From: Psychrobacter sp. TAE2020
GTDB taxonomy: Bacteria; Pseudomonadota; Gammaproteobacteria; Pseudomonadales; Moraxellaceae
Length of the DNA: 64,000 bases
Assembly: GCF_018919485.1 (NCBI RefSeq)
Contig: NZ_JAHLMU010000001.1
Span: 1,259,584 to 1,323,583 of the forward strand
Direction of reading: 5' to 3'
Part shown: positions 32,201-40,426 of the stretch, piece after piece
Layout of the letters: each line of letters opens with the position of its first letter
How positions within the stretch are numbered: the first letter of the stretch is position 1
Position numbers and translations under genes: made by a program
Notes under the pieces: model-generated
Told to the model about the DNA's origin: nothing
Database searches by the model: none
What the model saw: the letters and a program-made list of their open reading frames with translations, nothing else

Positions 32201-32536
32201 TTATTCCTAGCCAATGGCGCAGGTTCTGGTAGCCAGAACGCTATTGGTACTAGTGTCCTTGGCGGAGTAGTTAGTGCTACCTTGCTTGGTATCTTCTTTA
32301 TTCCTATGTTCTATATTTGGGTACGTAGTATGTTCCCTTATATGAACAATGAAGCCCATGAAGTAGCGGGTAGCCCTAAAGGTAACGGCAGCGCTGACAA
32401 TAGCGGTGATGATGGTGACGATGACCAACCTACGCCACCAACTGACAATACGCCAATGCCACCAACTGACAATACGCCGGACCCAACTCCCTCTGAGAGT
32501 TATCAGCCTGCAAGTTTTGGAGATAATACCAAATGA
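29228..32536 (+). CDS. RND multidrug efflux pump, inner-membrane subunit (AcrB/AdeJ/MexB type)
   Basis: Proton-driven drug exporter of the HAE1 family, with 12 transmembrane helices and two large periplasmic loops. The start SLFFINRPIFAWVLAILVM is typical. The proton-relay pair sits in GLLVDDAIVVVENVER near residue 405 and the essential lysine in LSAKNAILIIEFAKD near residue 940. At 1102 residues it is about 50 longer than AcrB. The extra C-terminal tail after ~1050 is Asp/Gly/Pro/Thr-rich and contains a duplicated PPTDNTP block encoded by a 24-bp-period DNA repeat. The stop overlaps the next start by four bases. Confidence 0.96.
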   Translation: MSLFFINRPIFAWVLAILVMLVGIISVISLPIEQYPAIAPPTISVSASYPGANAKTVEDSVVQVIEQRMKGLDSLMYMKSSSSSNGGASVTLFFENGTDADTAQVQVQNKLQAAMSSLPESVQRQGVNVNKSSSGFLVVQGFVSEDGSMDRADIGDYINSNVVDQLSRIEGVGEVQAFGSSYAMRIWLDPARLRSFNMVPSDVVNAVRAQNAQVSAGQLGQAPANLDEQVINATVTVQSYLQTPDEFEDILLKTDSSGAQVRLGDVAKVEIGSEDYGVISLYNGQDAAALAVSLASGANALQTRDLVSARIAELEANFPAGLKSVVPYDTTPFVRLSIEQVVMTLIEAIVLVFIVMFIFLQNWRATIIPTLAVPIVLLGTFAVLYVAGFSINVLTMFAMVLSIGLLVDDAIVVVENVERILEEDSEISIKNATIQSMGEISKIVIGIALILSAVFVPMAFFGGSTGVIYRQFAITLITSMVLSALVALIFTPALCVTLLKRSKSHEKGNSENQKGFFGWFNRSFSKVSLRYEKLVGNSFRFKWLYLIAYAVIIGIMAVVFLRIPGSFLPEEDQGIMFTLVQLPAGSTLDQTQGVLDKVSDYYTNQEPDNVASAFTIAGFSFVGQGQNVGLAFVKLNDWADREGDDNAVKAISDRANGYFFSQINEATVFTIIPPAISGLGNASGFDLMLQDSGNLGHEELLAARNMLLGMAAQNDQVAGVRPNGQEDAPQLKVDINQEQAAAYGLSLGSINSVISTAWGSSYINDFVDRGRIKRVFIQGQPESRTNPTDIGKWYVRNDSNEMISFDAFSSSRWENGSPNLTRYNSLPSMNIQGNAGEGLSTGDAMNAMEAMVDKLPEGISFEWTGLSLEEQKSGAQAPMLYAISILVVFLCLAALYESWSIPFSVLLVIPLGVLGAALFTWLRDFDNDVYLQVGLLTVVGLSAKNAILIIEFAKDHQEEGYSLKDAVMLAARQRLRPIIMTSLAFGIGVVPLFLANGAGSGSQNAIGTSVLGGVVSATLLGIFFIPMFYIWVRSMFPYMNNEAHEVAGSPKGNGSADNSGDDGDDDQPTPPTDNTPMPPTDNTPDPTPSESYQPASFGDNTK
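32435..32478 (+). repeat. Short in-gene tandem repeat in the pump tail
   Basis: CCACCAACTGACAATACGCC occurs identically at 32435-32454 and 32459-32478, a period of 24 bases that keeps the reading frame and encodes PPTDNTP twice. Confidence 0.9.
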
Positions 32537-34362
32537 GTTCTCAAATCATTCTTACGCCTAACTCAACCTCTACGCCAGTAGTTACTACGGCTCAACGCTC
32601 AGTGATAGGTGTACGATTTAACTCGTTATCTGCTGCTCGCACTCGCAAAAATGCTACTCGACTCTTAAGCTTAAGCGCCCTAGCCCTTAGTATGGCTGCG
32701 TGTAACACTATTCCAAAAGCCGATATGCGTCCGGTGCTTGTTGAGCCTAATCTACCTATTGAGCAAGCTTACGGTGCCTTTGATCGTCAGACCGTAAGCA
32801 CTGCTGAACAACCTAGTGTTGCTGGTCAGCGCTGGCAAGATTTCTATAGTGATGAGCGCCTAAAAGGCCTGATTGCTTTAGGATTACAGAATAACAAGGA
32901 CTTTGAAAGTGCGCGCTTGGCTATTGAAAAAGCCCGAGCACAATATCAAATTACTGATATTCGTGATTTACCAACAATTGATGGCACAGCAGGCTATTCA
33001 CGCCGACGTCAGGGTAGTGCATTAGGTAGTAGCACTGGTGACAGTTTTAATGTCAATTTGGGTCTAGCAAACTATGAGCTAGACTTTTGGGGCAAGATTG
33101 CTAGTCTAAAAGATCAAGCTCTACAGAACTTTTTGGCAACTAGTGCGGCTAAAGACTCAACGCAGATCAGCTTAATCAGTAATATTGCTCAAAGCTACGC
33201 TAATCTTAGTTACAGCTTAGCGCAGCTCAAGTTAGCTGAAGCGACCGTTGAGAGTCGTGAACGTTCTTTATTCATTGCTAATAAGCGTTTTGAGGCCGGT
33301 ATTGATCCTAAGCTGCCTACTCTGCAATCTAGCGCCTCACTTGAGAATGCTAGGCTGGCAGTACTACGTGCCCAGAGCAGTATTCTAAGAGCACGTAATG
33401 CTTTGCAGTTTTTAATTGGCACGCCTATTCCAACCAATCTAATTCCAGCTCCAGCGATTAGCAATATTACTAATCATGAAATCTTTAATGCAGGTCTACC
33501 TAGTGAGCTCCTGCGTTATCGTCCTGATTTGCTACAAGCGGAGTACAACCTAAAAGCGGCTGGTGCTAACATAGAAGTGGCGCGTGCGGCTTACTACCCT
33601 TCTATAAGTTTGGCTAGTAGTGTTGGTCTTGGCAGTAGCAGCTTAGATAACTTATTCAAAAGCGGCGCTGTTGGCTGGTCATTCGGTCCTAATATTAGTG
33701 TGCCTATTTTTGATGCTGGCCGTTTAGATGCCAATTATGATGTAGCAAAAATAGAGCGTGCGCAGACCCTAGCTAATTATGAACGCTCTATTCAGACAGC
33801 CTTCCGTGAAGTGTCAGATGTGCTAGCAACGCGGGCAACGCTTGGTGAACAGCTTGCTGCGCAATATCGCTTGCAAGATAACTTTGACCAAACCTTTGTA
33901 ATCGCTGATGCACGCTTTAAGGCGGGTATCTCTAACTATCTGGATGTTCTAGACGCTCAGCGCTCGTTGTTCTCCACGCAGCAAGGTATTCTAGATTTAG
34001 AACTACAAAAAATCATCAGTCAAATAGAGCTTTACCAAGTGCTTGGTGGTGGTGCCAACCTTGCAGTTCCAGTGGCTATTCCAGTAGCGCAATATACTAA
34101 CTTATCAAGTATCGCCAACTTGAATAAAAACAGTGCTGAAGCTCAAGCAGCTTATGCCATTAATGCTGCCAGCTCACCACGAATAGCTTCTCTATCAGAA
34201 GCCATCGCTATCAAGCAATCAAAAACACCAGCAACGGCTACTTTTGATCCAAAGGCTATAGTCGATATTAATAACGATGGCAAAGCTGATGCTGCGGTTG
34301 GTACCGTGATTCAAGAGACCCCAGTTGAGCAAGTGCCAGTATCACAGATTATTGAGCCTTAA
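32533..34362 (+). CDS. RND efflux outer-membrane channel lipoprotein (OprM/AdeK type) with C-terminal extension
   Basis: Outer-membrane factor of the TolC/NodT family that completes the tripartite pump. A lipobox SMAAC is near residue 57, after an unusually long polar N-terminus of ~40 residues before the hydrophobic core. The repeat halves of the TolC fold are visible, for example LGLANYELDFWGKIASLK near residue 175 and FGPNISVPIFDAGRLDANYD near residue 385. The family normally ends soon after the ELYQVLGGG block (near residue 500). Here about 100 more residues follow, including D-x-N-x-D-G-x-x-D at 578-586. It overlaps the pump stop by four bases and has a terminator downstream. Confidence 0.94.
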   Translation: MSSQIILTPNSTSTPVVTTAQRSVIGVRFNSLSAARTRKNATRLLSLSALALSMAACNTIPKADMRPVLVEPNLPIEQAYGAFDRQTVSTAEQPSVAGQRWQDFYSDERLKGLIALGLQNNKDFESARLAIEKARAQYQITDIRDLPTIDGTAGYSRRRQGSALGSSTGDSFNVNLGLANYELDFWGKIASLKDQALQNFLATSAAKDSTQISLISNIAQSYANLSYSLAQLKLAEATVESRERSLFIANKRFEAGIDPKLPTLQSSASLENARLAVLRAQSSILRARNALQFLIGTPIPTNLIPAPAISNITNHEIFNAGLPSELLRYRPDLLQAEYNLKAAGANIEVARAAYYPSISLASSVGLGSSSLDNLFKSGAVGWSFGPNISVPIFDAGRLDANYDVAKIERAQTLANYERSIQTAFREVSDVLATRATLGEQLAAQYRLQDNFDQTFVIADARFKAGISNYLDVLDAQRSLFSTQQGILDLELQKIISQIELYQVLGGGANLAVPVAIPVAQYTNLSSIANLNKNSAEAQAAYAINAASSPRIASLSEAIAIKQSKTPATATFDPKAIVDINNDGKADAAVGTVIQETPVEQVPVSQIIEP

Positions 34363-34420
34363 AGGTTGGCCAACATAGCTTACTACTAGTAATAGCTATG
34401 TATTGATATTTTGCAACTGG

Positions 34421-34446
34421 CCCTACCGCTTTGGTGGGGTTTTTTG
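34421..34446 (+). terminator. Intrinsic terminator of the RND operon
   Basis: Stem CCCTACC / GGTGGGG (one G-U pair) with a GCTTT loop and a T6 tract, about 60 bases after the channel gene stop. Confidence 0.82.
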
Positions 34447-34608
34447 CTTTTATAATTAGCTTTTACTTATAGCAATCTTATTAATAACTACATATTCACA
34501 GTGATATCATAGCCAAGCATAAAGCCATTAATCAACAAAACATTTAATAAACACCGCTTTTTATAACTAGCATTAATAGTGGCTTGTTCAATAACAGCCA
34601 GCTAATAA

Positions 34609-35649
<1,041 letters not shown>

Positions 35650-36035
35650 ATTCATTATTTATAACAATTTAACTTAGTTGCTATTGCACCAACTGACACC
35701 GTTCAGTTGGTGCATTTTAACTGGCTGTATTTTAAAAAGCGCTCAGACTATTACCTACACTCAGCTAATTGGTTAGCCGTTAGTTTCTATGTTAACTGTT
35801 CAAAAAAGCTGCAAAAGCTACACAGTCCTGCAAATCGGCTCATTATCTATCTACTCCCCCTAAGTATTATTTTTGCTTTATAATAACTCACCTAATTTTA
35901 GTCACTTATAAAGCCATTTATATATATTTTACTGCTTTTATTAGACTTAATCTTTTTAATATTTTTTAACATTAGAGATCGATTCAAAGTCTAGCCCTCT
36001 TTTGCTTTTGCCCTATTTGTCCCAAAGGTTTTGCT
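35650..36035. other. Gap between hemB and rep
   Basis: A 386-base gap. It holds the hemB terminator at 35686-35718 and then AT-rich sequence that should contain the rep promoter. I see nothing else. Confidence 0.5.
35686..35718 (+). terminator. Intrinsic terminator after hemB
   Basis: Perfect 11-bp stem GCACCAACTGA / TCAGTTGGTGC, loop CACCGT, then ATTTT. The T tract is short. Confidence 0.75.
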
Positions 36036-38069
36036 ATGAGTCAACTAAATCCCAAACAACAAGAAGCCATGCTCTACGTCTCTGGTCCGCTGCTAGTACT
36101 AGCCGGCGCAGGCTCAGGAAAAACTTCGGTGATTACCCGTAAGATTGCTTACCTTATCGAAGAATGCAACATGCCAGCTGAGCGTATCACTGCGGTAACT
36201 TTCACTAATAAAGCCGCCCGTGAAATGAAAGCGCGAGTGAGCAAGTTGCTGCCTAGCGAAAAGACCCGTGGCCTAACCGTGTCTACTTTTCACCAGTTTG
36301 GTTTACAGTTTTTGCGTTATGAGCTGATACATACGCCGCTCAAAGGTAACTTCTCCATTATGGACAGCGACGATAGTAAGCGCTTGCTGATGGAGCTAAT
36401 GATGCGCGATAACTTGAGTGGTGCTGAGAGTCGTGAGCTGGTTGGCAAAGCCATAAAAATGATATCTGATTGGAAAAACGATTTGGTTGAACCTGATAAG
36501 GCGATGGAAACCTTAACCGATCCAGAAGACATGATCTTTGCCACTTTATATGCTCTTTATGAGCGTAATTTGCGGGCTTATAACGCTGTCGACTTCGATG
36601 ACTTAATCGTTTTACCAACTAAGATACTCCGTGAAAACAGAGAGCTGCGCGATAAATGGCAAAACCGTATTCGCTATTTGCTAGTCGATGAGTATCAAGA
36701 TACTAATACCGCTCAGTACGAAATGATCAAGTACTTGGTTGGGCCACAAGGACGCTTTACCGTAGTAGGCGATGATGACCAATCTATCTATGCTTGGCGT
36801 GGGGCTAAACCTGAAAACATGGCGCTACTCAAAGAAGACTTTCCCAAATTAAAAATAGTCATGCTTGAGCAAAATTACCGCTCAACCAGTCGAATTCTGA
36901 CCTCTGCTAACGCCGTGATTACCAATAATGAGCATTTATTTGAAAAAAAACTTTGGTCAGATAAAGGGCAAGGCGAAAAGATTCGTATCATCAACTGTCG
37001 CAATGATGACGATGAAGCAGAACGAGTTTCTAAGGAGATTGCTACTCATAAACTACGTTATGGTAACGAGTGGGAAGATTACGCTGTGCTGTATCGCAGT
37101 AACTTTCAGGCGCGGATGTTAGAGGCTAATTTACGTCAACTACAAATACCTTATAAGTTATCTGGTGGTCAGTCGTTTTTCGCTCGTAGCGAAATCAAAG
37201 ACATCATGGGCTATCTGCGTCTAATTTTAAACCCTGAAGATGATAGTGCTTTTTTACGTATTATTAATACCCCTAAGCGTGGCATGGGGCCGGCGACCCT
37301 TGAGAAACTTGGACTGTTTGCGCAAGAGCATAGCATCTCGCTGCTGGCCTCTTGTACTCATGCCGGTCTTAGTCATGTATTGCCTAGCAAAGCTTATGGC
37401 ACTCTTAAAGAGTTTGGTGATTTTATTGAGCACTATACCCGCGAGCTCGATCAGCATCCTGATCCCGTACCTTTAGTCAAACAGATGATTGACGAGACGG
37501 GCTACGTCGATGTAGTACGCTCAGAGGCCAAGACCCCGCAGCAAGAGAAAAATCGTTTAGATAATATTGAGATCCTCTATACCAGTATCCAGTCACTTAT
37601 TAATCGCGCTGAGTCAGATGAAGACCGTACCATCGATACTATTATTCGTAAACTGGTATTGTTAGATATGCTAGAGCAGCAGCAAGAAGAAGAGAACACT
37701 AATAAAGTGAACCTGATGACTCTGCATGCAGCCAAAGGCCTAGAGTTTAACTATGTCTATATTATGGGTCTAGAAGAAGAGATGTTGCCGCATCGCAACT
37801 CTATTCTGAGCGAGACCGTAGAAGAAGAGCGACGCTTGATGTACGTAGGGATTACTCGTGCGCGTCGAGAGCTGACTTTGACCTTAGCGACTCAGCGCCG
37901 TTCAGGGGGACAGATGCGAGTTACCTCAGAGTCTAGATTCTTGGATGAGCTACCGGAGGAACATATCGACTGGCCTGCCAAAGCTAAGAAGAAAAAAGCC
38001 AGTAAAGATCCAGAAGCCGTCGCTGATGAATATTTAGCCAATATCCGTGCCCTATTAGGTAATCGATAG
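36036..38069 (+). CDS. rep: ATP-dependent DNA helicase Rep (UvrD/Rep superfamily 1)
   Basis: 3'-5' helicase that helps replication forks through protein roadblocks. Superfamily 1 motifs in order: Walker A AGAGSGKT near residue 23, VTFTNKAAREMKAR (Ia), LLVDEYQDTN (II) near residue 218, VVGDDDQSIYAWRGA (III), LEQNYRST (IV), MTLHAAKGLEF (V) and RRLMYVGITRARREL (VI). The length of 677 matches E. coli Rep (673) and is shorter than UvrD. The C-terminus is Lys-rich. AAAGG lies upstream of the ATG. Confidence 0.95.
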   Translation: MSQLNPKQQEAMLYVSGPLLVLAGAGSGKTSVITRKIAYLIEECNMPAERITAVTFTNKAAREMKARVSKLLPSEKTRGLTVSTFHQFGLQFLRYELIHTPLKGNFSIMDSDDSKRLLMELMMRDNLSGAESRELVGKAIKMISDWKNDLVEPDKAMETLTDPEDMIFATLYALYERNLRAYNAVDFDDLIVLPTKILRENRELRDKWQNRIRYLLVDEYQDTNTAQYEMIKYLVGPQGRFTVVGDDDQSIYAWRGAKPENMALLKEDFPKLKIVMLEQNYRSTSRILTSANAVITNNEHLFEKKLWSDKGQGEKIRIINCRNDDDEAERVSKEIATHKLRYGNEWEDYAVLYRSNFQARMLEANLRQLQIPYKLSGGQSFFARSEIKDIMGYLRLILNPEDDSAFLRIINTPKRGMGPATLEKLGLFAQEHSISLLASCTHAGLSHVLPSKAYGTLKEFGDFIEHYTRELDQHPDPVPLVKQMIDETGYVDVVRSEAKTPQQEKNRLDNIEILYTSIQSLINRAESDEDRTIDTIIRKLVLLDMLEQQQEEENTNKVNLMTLHAAKGLEFNYVYIMGLEEEMLPHRNSILSETVEEERRLMYVGITRARRELTLTLATQRRSGGQMRVTSESRFLDELPEEHIDWPAKAKKKKASKDPEAVADEYLANIRALLGNR

Positions 38070-38154
38070 TTAAGCTGAGGTTAGGCAAGTATCAGTTAGC
38101 CGGTTAATGGTCCATTGGACCCTAGTTGATTATTGACTAGACGTTGTCATACTA

Positions 38155-38352
38155 GTGGCAGTAGTCAAGTTTTGCCTATTTCTACTATTGATAGCCGTAC
38201 TGTTAGCCGTACTATTCTGGCAAACTGTGCTAACAACCAGCGCAACTTTAAGTTTACTGCTCCTTGAACGTTTTTATTGCTTATTTTTAATTATCAGCGG
38301 GTTAATCGCCGCCTTTTTACTTAGCAACCGCTTTAATTGTGAACAGTTATAG
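38155..38352 (+). CDS. Possible small two-helix membrane protein
   Basis: This open frame of 65 codons between rep and mgtE encodes two strongly hydrophobic segments (residues ~5-20 and ~40-57) separated by a short polar loop, ending SNRFNCEQL. It would start with GTG and has no clear ribosome site, so it may not be translated. Its fit into the exact gap between two same-strand genes, 23 bases before mgtE, is the main argument for it. No function can be given. Confidence 0.35.
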   Translation: MAVVKFCLFLLLIAVLLAVLFWQTVLTTSATLSLLLLERFYCLFLIISGLIAAFLLSNRFNCEQL

Positions 38353-38375
38353 CTTTTACCATTTTTGGAACACTT

Positions 38376-39779
38376 ATGTCCGTGCCTAATCCTAGCCCTG
38401 ACCGCATACCGACATTGCAGCCAGACTATAACCCACTGGAGTATAGTGCTGAGTACAAACTGCTGTACTTGCAGGACTTAGTGGCTAATGACGATTTCGC
38501 TGCCATTGGTGATTTTTTATTAAAGCAGTCCGAGTATGAGATTGCCAACTTATTAGAGTCGTTTCCCTCACCGAGTCGCCAGCTAATCTGGGAACAAGTC
38601 GCGGCAAAAATCAAAGGCCAAGTATTAGCAGAATTAGAGTTCGATACCCGTCAGCCTTTATTAGAGAACATCTCTTCACAGGAGATATCCCTACTTGCAC
38701 AGGATCTTGGTGCGCAAGATATCTCAGAGCTATTAGATACAGTTACTGACAAAGTTCGTACCTCAGTGATGGCTACTCTGGACGAAGATATCCGCATTCA
38801 AGTTAATAAGCTGGATACTTATGAGGACTGGGAAGTTGGCAGCTATATGGATCCTGATATCATTCAGGTACAAGACGACAGCAATCTTGCGCAAGTACAG
38901 CAATGGCTACGCAGTGATGCACGCTTGCTTGATGATCAGAGCCAAGAGTTATTAGTGGTTGATAAAAGTAAACAACTACTAGGACTCTTGAGCTTAGCTG
39001 ATTTAATCAAACATGATCAAAGCACTTTAGTATCTAGTCTCGTTGATAATGCAGTGACGGTTAACGATCGTTTAGACATCCAAGATGCGGCGGCGATTTT
39101 TCGCTCAGAAGACATTCGCTTTGCGCCAGTGATTAACAGTCATGGCGAACTGGTTGGACAATTAAATGGTGAAGACATCTCAGAGATTATTCAAGACGAT
39201 GTCGATAGTACTATGCGTAACCTTGCTGGTGTCAGTCAAGACGAGGAGCTGTTTGCGCCTATTCTAACTAGTGCTAAAAGTCGTAGTATTTGGCTGGGTA
39301 TTAACTTATGTACCGCATTACTGGCTGCTGCGGTTATCGGTCAGTTTGAAGAAGTACTGGCGAAAGTAGTAGCGCTGGCGATACTAATGCCGGTAGTAGC
39401 AAGCATGGGTGGCATTGCTGGATCGCAGACTTTAACTATCGTTATTCGTGGGATGGCTATGGGTCAAATCGGTGGGTCCAACCGCTGGTGGCTGTTCAAT
39501 AAAGAGCTGTGGGTAGGCGCTATAAATGGTATTGTTTGGGCCCTAATTATGGCAATAATTGCCCAGCTGTGGTTTCAGGATTCGAAGATTACCGCCGTGA
39601 TCGGCTGTGCTATTGCCATCAATATGACTGCAGCTAACGCTTCAGGGATTGCCATTCCCTTAATGCTTAAAAACATGAATATCGATCCTGCCCTATCCGC
39701 TTCTGTCATTTTGACTACAGTGACGGATATTGTCGGCTTTATGTCGTTTTTGGGCTTAGCTAGTATTCTGATTCTTTAG
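38376..39779 (+). CDS. mgtE: Magnesium transporter MgtE
   Basis: Mg2+ channel regulated by cytoplasmic Mg2+ binding. It has the expected three parts: an N-terminal helical domain (residues ~30-140), a CBS pair (~150-280, with MDPDIIQVQDDSNLAQVQ opening the first) and a C-terminal five-helix membrane domain. The pore signature PVVASMGGIAGSQTLTIVIR is near residue 340. The length of 467 is normal. GGAA lies upstream of the ATG. Confidence 0.95.
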   Translation: MSVPNPSPDRIPTLQPDYNPLEYSAEYKLLYLQDLVANDDFAAIGDFLLKQSEYEIANLLESFPSPSRQLIWEQVAAKIKGQVLAELEFDTRQPLLENISSQEISLLAQDLGAQDISELLDTVTDKVRTSVMATLDEDIRIQVNKLDTYEDWEVGSYMDPDIIQVQDDSNLAQVQQWLRSDARLLDDQSQELLVVDKSKQLLGLLSLADLIKHDQSTLVSSLVDNAVTVNDRLDIQDAAAIFRSEDIRFAPVINSHGELVGQLNGEDISEIIQDDVDSTMRNLAGVSQDEELFAPILTSAKSRSIWLGINLCTALLAAAVIGQFEEVLAKVVALAILMPVVASMGGIAGSQTLTIVIRGMAMGQIGGSNRWWLFNKELWVGAINGIVWALIMAIIAQLWFQDSKITAVIGCAIAINMTAANASGIAIPLMLKNMNIDPALSASVILTTVTDIVGFMSFLGLASILIL

Positions 39780-39855
39780 CCAATAGTTGAAACTGAAAGT
39801 TAAAAACTATAAATTAAAAATCGTTTTTTTTGCTATTTTTTTAAAACAAAAATAA

Positions 39856-39895
39856 TTGACAAACAAAGTTTTATAAACCCTGTTAAATTGTTAAG
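39856..39895 (+). promoter_or_regulatory. Candidate promoter of dut-algC
   Basis: A perfect TTGACA at 39856-39861 lies in very AT-rich sequence just upstream of dut. The best -10 candidates are poorly spaced (TATAAA only 10 bases on, TTAAAT 21 bases on), so only the -35 is convincing. Confidence 0.35.
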
Positions 39896-39905
39896 TGAGA
39901 AGGTT

Positions 39906-40370
39906 ATGCAAGCAGTACAAGTTAAAGTTCTAAACCCTAAAGTCATTGAAAATCCAGCGTTCTCTTTGCCGACACGAGCTACAGATGGCTCAGCAGGTAT
40001 TGATTTACGCGCTTGTATTGATGAGCCGTTAACTATCAAGGCTGGCAGCACGCACTTGATAGGTACTGGCTTAGCAGTTTATATCTGTGATCCTAACTAT
40101 GCCGGCATGATTTTGCCACGCTCAGGTCTTGGTCATAAACATGGTATCGTCTTAGGTAACTTAGTAGGTCTTATTGATGCTGATTATCAAGGCGAGCTAA
40201 TGGTCAGTATTTGGAATCGTAGTGGCGAGGATTTTTTACTCAATCCTGCTGAACGTATGGCTCAGTATATAGTAGTGCCTGTGGCTCGCCCTGAGTTCGA
40301 AGTAGTCACTGAATTTAGTGATCAGAGCGCACGCGGTGCTGGTGGTTTTGGTCATTCAGGCCGTCAATAA
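39906..40370 (+). CDS. dut: dUTP diphosphatase
   Basis: Trimeric dUTPase that hydrolyses dUTP to dUMP, keeping uracil out of DNA and supplying dTMP synthesis. All five family motifs are visible: [32 protein letters not shown] with the catalytic Asp, [10 protein letters not shown] and the C-terminal [11 protein letters not shown] chose the ATG at 39906, giving 154 residues and GAGAAGG just upstream; an in-frame TTG six codons earlier lacks a ribosome site. It is 56 bases before algC. Confidence 0.96.
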   Translation: MQAVQVKVLNPKVIENPAFSLPTRATDGSAGIDLRACIDEPLTIKAGSTHLIGTGLAVYICDPNYAGMILPRSGLGHKHGIVLGNLVGLIDADYQGELMVSIWNRSGEDFLLNPAERMAQYIVVPVARPEFEVVTEFSDQSARGAGGFGHSGRQ

Positions 40371-40426
40371 GACCTGCCGTTAACTATTGCTAATATTGGT
40401 TGTCACTAGGATAAGGAAGTAAAAAT

